Assembly (NCBI GenBank): GCA_030673955.1 | Contig: DAOVBF010000100.1 | Span: 1 to 5,588 of the forward strand | Length of the DNA: 5,588 nucleotides | Source: Deltaproteobacteria bacterium | Lineage (GTDB): Bacteria; Myxococcota_A; UBA9160; SZUA-336 | Direction of reading: 5' to 3' | Part shown: one piece after another, positions 1 through 4,121 of the stretch | Layout of the letters: each line of letters starts with the position of its first letter | How positions within the stretch are numbered: the stretch's first letter is position 1 | Made by a program: the position numbers and the translations under genes | The notes under the pieces: generated by a model | The model's database searches: none | What the model was told of the DNA's origin: nothing | What the model saw: only the letters and a program-made list of their open reading frames with translations

Positions 1-140
1 CCCTGGGGTCCGAGCGGGAACGGGAAGATGCCCACGGAGCCGGGTGCGAGTGAGCCGAGGAAGGCGAAGAACATCCCGAGGCCGATGAGGATCATCAAGA
101 CCCCGCTCAGCCCGCACAGAATCGGGTAGGCGCGCGTCAC
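1..140 (-). CDS. Small hydrophobic protein, N-terminal part only
   Basis: The visible 46 codons begin with a GTG at 140-138 and run off the left edge of the window. An in-frame TAG lies four codons upstream, so this GTG is the furthest possible start; an ATG at codon 16 is an alternative. The peptide starts VTRAYPILCGLSGVLMILIG and continues with a strongly hydrophobic stretch to about residue 32, so one membrane segment is likely, followed by a Gly/Pro/Phe-rich segment. No clear Shine-Dalgarno site precedes the GTG. The gene follows the aldo/keto reductase on the same strand after only 27 bases, so it probably shares its transcript. I do not recognise the family, and with the rest missing no function can be proposed. 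It could also be a chance ORF, but the hydrophobic pattern and tight spacing favour a real gene. Confidence 0.6.
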   Translation of the reverse strand, partial: MTRAYPILCGLSGVLMILIGLGMFFAFLGSLAPGSVGIFPFPLGPQ

Positions 141-167
141 ACGGCGACTCTATCACATGGAAGTCGC

Positions 168-1688
168 TTAGCTGAAGGTGAGCATCCGATGCGCGCCGAC
201 CGTGCGCTCCTTGATCGGGACGCTGTGGGGGCACACGCCGAGACACGGCGCGCTGCAGCCGATACAGACGTCCGCTTGCTTCGGCAGCTTGGCGTAGAGC
301 CGCATCGCCTCCTTCTGGTCGCCGTAGTCTTCGAAGTACATGCGGTGTCGCAGCACATCGTGGATCGCGAGCTGCTCGGGGCACGACCCCAGGCACGCTC
401 CGCAGTGCGTGAAGCAATGCTTTCCGGCGATCAGCTCGTCGTAGCGCTCGAGCAAAGCAAGCTCTTCGCTGCGTAGGCTCTTCCCCGAGGCATACAGGTA
501 TTCGTCCAGGTGCTGATGCTCATAGAAGGAGATGACGAGGCAAGAAACATCGGGGCTGGAGAGGACCCACTTGAAGGCGGCCTGCGTATAGGAGTCGGCC
601 TGGTTGCGAAGCTCGAGCAGTCCTCGGTGCTTGGCCCCTTTCAGGGTCTTCATGGCCACGATGCCGATATTTGCCGCGGCGGCGCGGGCGATGATCTCCT
701 CCAGATTCGGGAACGCGCCGTGGTGGTAGGCCAGCATCATCACATCGAAGCGACCGCTATCGAGCGCTGCGGTCGCGACCTTCTCCAGGTCGGGGGTGTG
801 GCTGGACACGCCGAGGAAGCGCGCCTTGCCCTGCTCGCGCAGGCGATCGAAGGCTTCGTGCGCGTTCGCATCCAGAAGGCGCTCGACACTATCGCAGGCG
901 TGGATGTGCACCAGGTCCACGTAGTCCGTCTGCAAACGCTCGAGGCTACCCTCGACGGCTTCCATGTATTGCCGAACGCTGGCGCCCACGTTGAGGTGCC
1001 CGTTCTTGGTGCAGAACTTGGTCGCGACGAACATGCCGTCACGCTGGCCTCTCATGGCCCTTCCGAGGGCGAGCTCCGAGCCGAAGCCCGAGTAGTCGGG
1101 AGCGGTGTCGAAGTAGTTCACGCCGCGCTCGATGGCGGCACGCGCGATCGCCTCGCCGTCGTTCTCGAGGTTGATTCGCCCTGAGCCGAGGGAGATGTCC
1201 GAGACGCGAAACTCCGTTCGGCCGAGGCGACGGTAGGCTTGGATGCGCGAGCCCTTCCACTTTGCTTGGGGGCGGGGAGCGTGGCTGGGGGTTTCGGCCT
1301 GGATGGCTGGCGAAACCACGGTCATCCACCCCGAAGGTCGGGCCAGCGCGGAAACCACCGTGCCGACGAGGCCCCCCACGCTGGTGGCGGCACCGACCAG
1401 GAAGCGACGCCGCCCGATGCCCTTGGGTCGTGCCTCCAGCGTCGTGGCGCCTCGTCCCAGGCCGCGCGCCCAGAGCACCGTTGCGACCAAAGCCACGAGC
1501 AGGCTCACGAACGCGAGCAAGGCGAGAGTCTTCGGAATCTGTGCTCGGTCGACGCCCTCGATCATGCTGCCGAGCACAGGGCCCACGCCGACGTACGCCA
1601 GCGTGAAGGTGAGCACCCAGAGCAGAAGGACCAACCAGCCGGGCACGGCGCGCGCGGCGGCCGCTCGGGATTCCGCGGGTTCTGACAT
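168..1688 (-). CDS. Membrane-anchored, Tat-type aldo/keto reductase with C-terminal 4Fe-4S clusters
   Basis: This is a predicted NAD(P)H-linked oxidoreductase of the aldo/keto reductase superfamily, close in layout to the COG1453 type that ends in a ferredoxin-like domain. The substrate is unknown. Residue numbers follow the 506-residue form starting at ATG 1688. Two hydrophobic helices (about 18-38 and 51-74) are followed by a basic loop with a twin-arginine motif (GRRRFLVG, Arg93-95) and a third hydrophobic stretch (96-116). The barrel domain runs from about 152 to 405. The catalytic tetrad appears complete: Asp194 and Tyr199 in FDTAPDY, Lys224 in ATKF, and His263 in DLVHIH. The C-terminus has two cysteine groups, C425-x3-C429-x2-C432-x3-C436-P and C475-x2-C478-x3-C482-x3-C486-P, as expected for two 4Fe-4S clusters. 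By inference the catalytic part is exported folded through Tat and stays anchored on the outer face of the inner membrane. A GTG two codons upstream (1694) lies inside the GGAGG ribosome site, so the ATG is the better start. It lies 77 bases downstream of the HDOD gene on the same strand. Confidence 0.92.
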   Translation of the reverse strand: MSEPAESRAAAARAVPGWLVLLLWVLTFTLAYVGVGPVLGSMIEGVDRAQIPKTLALLAFVSLLVALVATVLWARGLGRGATTLEARPKGIGRRRFLVGAATSVGGLVGTVVSALARPSGWMTVVSPAIQAETPSHAPRPQAKWKGSRIQAYRRLGRTEFRVSDISLGSGRINLENDGEAIARAAIERGVNYFDTAPDYSGFGSELALGRAMRGQRDGMFVATKFCTKNGHLNVGASVRQYMEAVEGSLERLQTDYVDLVHIHACDSVERLLDANAHEAFDRLREQGKARFLGVSSHTPDLEKVATAALDSGRFDVMMLAYHHGAFPNLEEIIARAAAANIGIVAMKTLKGAKHRGLLELRNQADSYTQAAFKWVLSSPDVSCLVISFYEHQHLDEYLYASGKSLRSEELALLERYDELIAGKHCFTHCGACLGSCPEQLAIHDVLRHRMYFEDYGDQKEAMRLYAKLPKQADVCIGCSAPCLGVCPHSVPIKERTVGAHRMLTFS

Positions 1689-1765
1689 CGGCACCTCCCA
1701 GTAACCCTACGAAGCTCTCATAGAGCGGCCTGGGCGGCAAGCCTTACGCGCCGACGGGTGGGCGA
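1689..1765 (-). other. Short gap between HDOD and aldo/keto reductase genes, with a weak hairpin
   Basis: The 77 bases hold the reductase ribosome site and a small inverted repeat, GCTCT-CAT-AGAGC, at 1714-1726 (stem 5, loop 3). No run of T follows it on the minus strand, so it does not look like an intrinsic terminator, and no convincing -35/-10 pair is visible. The two genes may be co-transcribed, but a reductase-specific promoter here cannot be excluded. Confidence 0.4.
1694..1698 (-). promoter_or_regulatory. Ribosome binding site that fixes the aldo/keto reductase start
   Basis: On the minus strand the sequence reads GGGAGGTGCCGATG. GGAGG sits 5 bases before the ATG at 1688, a normal spacing. 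The longer ORF would start with a GTG whose first G is the last base of GGAGG, which is not workable. The ATG is therefore preferred. Confidence 0.7.
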
Positions 1766-2638
1766 TCAGCGGTGCGAGAAGACGGAGTTAACGAGCGTGC
1801 TCACCTCCGTGAGCTGCTCCTTCTGCTCGGTTACATAGAAATCCAGATCGGGGTAGCCGGCGTCGAGCAGCAAACGCGTGAACTCGCCCGGGATGTCCGC
1901 GAGCCAGGCGCGATCTTCGCCGCTGGGTTCGAAGCTCGCGAAGCCGAGCTCGCGGCAGATCCGGTCGGCCGCGAGGAGGATGGAGGCGAGGAGCTTTTCG
2001 TTGCGGGCTTCGTTCGGCTCGAGGTGGTATTCGACGGCCTCGATCACCGCGGTTGGAAAGTTCCAGCGCTCGAGGACGTGGCAGCAAAGGACCGGGTGGG
2101 TGAAGCCGAACTCGGCCCAGGTGGCTTGAACCAGATCGGAGCCCTCGGTCCGCGCTTCGGTCAGTGCTTTGGCGAAGCGCTCCGGGAAGTGGACCGCCAG
2201 GATCGCCTCGCCCAGGCAGTGCACGAGGCCTCCCAGGTAAGCTTGATCCGGGACGCCGTGGCGCAGGTCGCGCGCGATCTGCCGCGCGCAGATTCCGGAG
2301 GCCAGGCCGAGCGTCCAGAACTCGCGCAGGTCGAACATCGAGGACTCGGCATCGAGGACCTGGATCACGGCGGCGGTGATCACCAGGCTTCGTGTCTCGC
2401 GTGCGCCCAGGCGCGTGATCGCGTCAACGGTGGACGTCGTGCGCCCACAGCCGCCGAACAGCGCGGAGTTGGCCATCCGGATCAGACGGCCGGTCAAGAC
2501 AGGATCCAGCGCCATGAGCTCGGCGACCTTCCGGAGATCGCACTCGGGATTGCCGAGCTCCGTCTCGATGCGGACGAGGATGTCCGGCAGGGTGGGAAGA
2601 TTGTCCACCTGCGCAAGAAGTTTCTTCAGTGGATCCAT
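1766..2638 (-). CDS. HDOD domain signalling protein
   Basis: This 290-residue protein is almost entirely one HDOD (HD-related output) domain. HDOD proteins are cytoplasmic modules linked to signal transduction, motility and stress responses, and their biochemistry is mostly unproven. The start MDPLKKLLAQVDNLPTLPDI carries the typical opening (LPTLP). It continues with DLRKVAELMALDPVLTGRLI and RMANSALFG (about 34-62), the DAITRLGARETRSLVI helix (72-87), the LGGLVHCLGEAIL motif (135-147) and AVEYHLEP (201-208). In most relatives the LVH motif continues with Asp; here His140 is followed by Cys141, so a classical HD metal site is unlikely and a non-catalytic binding role is inferred. No receiver, GGDEF or kinase domain is attached. 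Reading upstream without a stop would give 359 residues, but GGAGG lies 7 bases before the ATG at 2638 and the extension is low-complexity, so the short form is chosen. It is probably the first gene of the minus-strand group. Confidence 0.92.
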   Translation of the reverse strand: MDPLKKLLAQVDNLPTLPDILVRIETELGNPECDLRKVAELMALDPVLTGRLIRMANSALFGGCGRTTSTVDAITRLGARETRSLVITAAVIQVLDAESSMFDLREFWTLGLASGICARQIARDLRHGVPDQAYLGGLVHCLGEAILAVHFPERFAKALTEARTEGSDLVQATWAEFGFTHPVLCCHVLERWNFPTAVIEAVEYHLEPNEARNEKLLASILLAADRICRELGFASFEPSGEDRAWLADIPGEFTRLLLDAGYPDLDFYVTEQKEQLTEVSTLVNSVFSHR

Positions 2639-2645
2639 CTGGCGG

Positions 2646-2650
2646 CCTCC
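2646..2650 (-). promoter_or_regulatory. Ribosome binding site of the HDOD gene
   Basis: The minus strand reads CACGGAGGCCGCCAGATG, with GGAGG 7 bases from the ATG at 2638. This decides against the longer ORF reading, whose start near 2845 has no such site. Confidence 0.7.
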
Positions 2651-2694
2651 GTGCCACGCGGGGGGGAGAGTGTTCCTCCGGGCGTATCGGAAGG

Positions 2695-2704
2695 TTGCGC
2701 GCAA
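2695..2704. promoter_or_regulatory. 10-base palindrome upstream of the HDOD gene
   Basis: TTGCGCGCAA is a perfect palindrome, directly joined to the AT-rich patch AAATTTT, about 57 bases upstream of the HDOD start codon. Position and symmetry fit a repressor or activator half-site pair. A 10-base palindrome can also arise by chance in GC-rich DNA, so this is only a candidate. Confidence 0.25.
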
Positions 2705-2861
2705 ATTTTCACGGCGGCCTGCTTGCCGTAAGCGGGCAGGGCTCGCTCCAGGGCCGCTCTCGCGCCCGTTCCGGCCAGGGTTTTCCTCGGCGCGGGGGAT
2801 GGTGTCAGAGAAATAAGGCGAGACAAAAGCGGCGCGATGGGGCATGCTAGCGGGGTGGGGT

Positions 2862-2881
2862 GGCCGAGCCGATGGCTGGCC
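2862..2881 (+). other. Hairpin in the leader of the 158-residue gene
   Basis: GGCC-g-AGCC pairs with GGCT-GGCC around a GAT loop: eight base pairs with one bulged G. It is followed at 2883-2890 by the palindrome GGGCGCCC. GC-rich composition makes such hairpins common, so significance is modest on its own. Confidence 0.3.
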
Positions 2882-2901
2882 TGGGCGCCCGGCTTGGTCC
2901 T

Positions 2902-2943
2902 CCTCGGGTGGAAGTGGGTCACGAAAACCCGCCCGATCCGAGG
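2902..2943 (+). other. Long bulged hairpin, possible structured RNA leader
   Basis: The outer arm CCTCGGGT (2902-2909) pairs with ATCCGAGG (2936-2943, one G-U pair). The next two G-C pairs are followed by a bulged AA on one side and a bulged G on the other. The inner arm GTGGGT (2914-2919) pairs with ACCCGC (2927-2932), closing a 7-base loop CACGAAA. This makes about 16 base pairs over 42 bases. No T run follows in either direction, so it is not a standard terminator. It lies about 100 bases before the 158-residue gene and would be in its leader if the promoter is upstream. Confidence 0.45.
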
Positions 2944-2984
2944 CCTATGGGTGCGTGCTTCCCGCGGGCAGGTGGAAGGTGCGC

Positions 2985-3005
2985 AGGGCATGAACGGTGT
3001 GCCCT
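2985..3005 (+). other. Small hairpin close to the 158-residue gene start
   Basis: AGGGCA (2985-2990) and TGCCCT (3000-3005) form a perfect 6-base-pair stem with a 9-base loop TGAACGGTG. It ends 26 bases before the ribosome site of the next gene, a place where structure could influence translation. Confidence 0.35.
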
Positions 3006-3031
3006 CGGCTCCGCATTTGCTGCAGTTCTTC

Positions 3032-3036
3032 GGAGG
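3032..3036 (+). promoter_or_regulatory. Ribosome binding site of the 158-residue gene
   Basis: GGAGG lies 8 bases before the GTG at 3045. It supports this GTG over the ATG at 2997, which has no comparable site and would add 16 residues of unlikely composition. Confidence 0.7.
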
Positions 3037-3044
3037 ACACTGGC

Positions 3045-3521
3045 GTGAGTGATCGAGGAAAGATCTCCTTCAGTGAGCTGGACCGTCGCCGGCGTGAGAA
3101 GAAGTCGAACGGCGGCGAGCGGCGGCCGCGCAGCGAGCAGGCGCAGGGGCGTGCGCGAGCCGCTGCGGCGAGATATCGCCAGCGTATCGACGAGAAACTC
3201 TTCGGAAAGAAAGAGGATGCGCCTCGTCTGCGGCTCGAACAGCGGCTTCGCGATGCGCAAGGATCGCCGGACTTCGGGCGCACCTTCCGCGAATACGTGA
3301 AGGGCTTCGGCATGCCCGACGACATCGGCCTGCTGCTGACGCTCCTCGATCTGGAGACGGAGCGGGACGTGCTCCGCGTGCTGGCAGCTCTCGACTCCGC
3401 GGCCGAGGCAGCGCTGCCGGATCAGCGCAGCCTGTTGCGCAGCCGACTGCGCAACCTGGAGATGTCCACCTCCTCGGACGCGCTCGCTGACGCCGCCGCG
3501 GACCTGCTTGCTCGTCTCTAG
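3045..3521 (+). CDS. Hypothetical basic, helical protein (158 residues)
   Basis: I do not recognise a named family. The protein has two parts. Residues 1-65 are highly charged and mostly basic (SFSELDRRRREKK at 8-20, then Arg/Ala/Gln-rich sequence), likely disordered or nucleic-acid binding by inference. Residues 66-158 are predicted helical with regular leucines: PDFGRTFREYVKGFGMPDDI (75-94), LLLTLLDLETERDVLRVLAAL (about 96-116), and a second amphipathic pair to the end (LLARL). There is no signal peptide, membrane segment or cysteine motif, so it should be cytoplasmic. The GTG start is supported by GGAGG 8 bases upstream, and G/C-rich third codon positions support real coding. It is the first plus-strand gene after the divergent region and is separated from the membrane protein gene by 156 bases, so a shared transcript is possible but not shown. 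Confidence 0.85.
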   Translation: MSDRGKISFSELDRRRREKKSNGGERRPRSEQAQGRARAAAARYRQRIDEKLFGKKEDAPRLRLEQRLRDAQGSPDFGRTFREYVKGFGMPDDIGLLLTLLDLETERDVLRVLAALDSAAEAALPDQRSLLRSRLRNLEMSTSSDALADAAADLLARL

Positions 3522-3580
3522 TGCGGGTTCTCGGCCCAGCCTGAGGTCGAGCTCCTCCAACCCCTTTCGCCCGTTGCAGG

Positions 3581-3602
3581 AAGAACGAAAAAAGAACGAA
3601 AA
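3581..3602 (+). repeat. Two perfect tandem 11-base repeats
   Basis: AAGAACGAAAA occurs twice back to back (3581-3591 and 3592-3602). The 11-base period is close to one helical turn, so the two copies face nearly the same side of the DNA. This is typical of cooperative protein sites or phased A-tracts. It may also be slippage of a simple sequence. Confidence 0.6.
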
Positions 3603-3616
3603 TCGTTCCCATGGGA
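3594..3616. promoter_or_regulatory. Candidate operator: inverted repeat plus adjoining palindrome
   Basis: GAACGA-AAA-TCGTTC (3594-3608) is a perfect inverted repeat of 6-base arms, built from the second tandem repeat and the following TCGTTC. It runs into the 10-base palindrome TCCCATGGGA (3607-3616). The GAAC-N7-GTTC spacing differs from the SOS boxes I know, so no regulator is named. Confidence 0.4.
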
Positions 3617-3620
3617 GCGG

Positions 3621-3642
3621 CCCCGACGTCGGCACATCGGGG
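3621..3642. promoter_or_regulatory. Second symmetric element upstream of the membrane protein gene
   Basis: CCCCGA (3621-3626) and TCGGGG (3637-3642) are an inverted repeat with a 10-base spacer. Inside lies a perfect 10-base palindrome CCGACGTCGG (3623-3632). It could be a second operator or an RNA hairpin in the leader, 35 bases before the first possible start codon. Confidence 0.3.
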
Positions 3643-3677
3643 ACGCCGCCGCCCGGCTCCCGGCCCGGCGCGAAAGC

Positions 3678-4121
3678 GTGGGTCGAGCCGTGACCGAGGC
3701 CTGGGCCAGACTCTTCCAGGGCCGGCCAGCCTGGCTCAGCGTAATCATGCTCTTCTGTGCCTACATGACCTTCATCTATCTGCCCTGGGACTTCGTCTGG
3801 AAGCCTGTTGCAGTGGATCAGGAAGCTTGGTTCGGCGTCGTCCTCACCGGTTGGGCCGCCAAGGCGACGGAGCCGCTTCACTGGGCGATCTACGCCGCCG
3901 GCACCTACGGCCTGTATCGGATGCGCGCCTGGATGTGGCCCTGGGCGTCCCTGTATGTGCTGCAGATCGCGATCGGCATGTTCGTCTGGCAGCTTCTCGA
4001 CGACAGGGGACGGGGCTGGCCCATGGGCGTCGTCGCTGCGCTTCCCTTCCTGGTGCTCAGCGTGATGCTCTGGCGAGCACGGCCCCTCTTCGCGCGTCCC
4101 ACGGGAGCGGCGGAGGCGTGA
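3678..4121 (+). CDS. Small polytopic membrane protein, unknown function
   Basis: The protein is Trp/Tyr-rich and predicted to lie in the inner membrane with three to four helices. Residues here are counted from the second GTG. They cover about 14-33 (AWLSVIMLFCAYMTFIYLPW), 62-78 (PLHWAIYAAGTYGLY, less certain), 82-102 (MWPWASLYVLQIAIGMFVW) and 111-129 (PMGVVAALPFLVLSVMLW). Between the first two is a soluble loop with YLPWDFVWKPVA and a GWAAKATEPLHW segment that looks conserved in style. Two GTG starts are possible, at 3678 (147 residues) and 3690 (143 residues, beginning VTEAWARLFQG). Neither has a convincing ribosome site; the second is quite plausible. The stop TGA (4119-4121) overlaps the GTG start of the ATPase gene, which suggests translational coupling and a linked function. 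I do not recognise a characterised family. Confidence 0.85.
   Translation: MGRAVTEAWARLFQGRPAWLSVIMLFCAYMTFIYLPWDFVWKPVAVDQEAWFGVVLTGWAAKATEPLHWAIYAAGTYGLYRMRAWMWPWASLYVLQIAIGMFVWQLLDDRGRGWPMGVVAALPFLVLSVMLWRARPLFARPTGAAEA

Larger units (their letters stand above)
2639..3044. other. Divergent intergenic region (406 bases)
   Basis: This stretch separates the leftward HDOD gene from the rightward 158-residue gene and must hold promoters for both. No -35/-10 pair could be named with confidence. Relatively AT-rich patches, where promoters may lie, occur at about 2703-2709 (AAATTTT) and 2811-2828. The right half (2862-3005) holds three hairpins described separately. Two small plus-strand ORFs cross it (71 codons from 2837 and 62 codons from 2860); neither has a good ribosome site. 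No tRNA or known structured RNA was recognised. Confidence 0.6.
3522..3677 (+). promoter_or_regulatory. Probable promoter/operator region before the membrane protein and ATPase genes
   Basis: The 156-base gap holds an unusual A-rich island at about 3581-3607 in otherwise GC-rich DNA, plus several symmetric elements listed separately. A TTGCAG at 3574-3579 resembles a -35 box, but no good -10 box follows at the right distance. No clear terminator for the upstream gene was seen. The clustering of repeats upstream of a two-gene unit suggests a regulated promoter. Confidence 0.45.

Noticed and set aside
510..1184. Plus-strand ORF of 224 codons opposite the reductase
   Set aside because: It is a mirror of the aldo/keto reductase barrel; the minus strand holds the full catalytic tetrad.
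1772..2731. Plus-strand ORF of 319 codons opposite the HDOD gene
   Set aside because: The minus strand encodes an unmistakable HDOD domain here, and the plus-strand product has no motif.
2639..2845. N-terminal extension of the HDOD protein by 69 residues
   Set aside because: The extension has no ribosome site or domain, while GGAGG sits 7 bases before the internal ATG where HDOD similarity begins.
2850..3040. SRP RNA, RNase P RNA or tmRNA in the structured gap
   Set aside because: The conserved blocks I know for these RNAs (for example GGAAGGAAGCAGCC of SRP RNA or GAGGAAAGTCCGGGC of RNase P RNA) are absent; only partial resemblance at 2970-2988 was seen.
2860..3048. 62-codon ORF from GTG 2860, whose TGA overlaps the next GTG
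   Set aside because: Only about 60 percent of third positions are G/C, below the neighbouring genes, there is no ribosome site, and the product has no recognisable feature.
3594..3608. LexA (SOS) box
   Set aside because: GAAC-N7-GTTC does not match the Gram-positive GAAC-N4-GTTC, the alphaproteobacterial GTTC-N7-GTTC or the enterobacterial CTGT-N8-ACAG patterns, so no SOS assignment is made.
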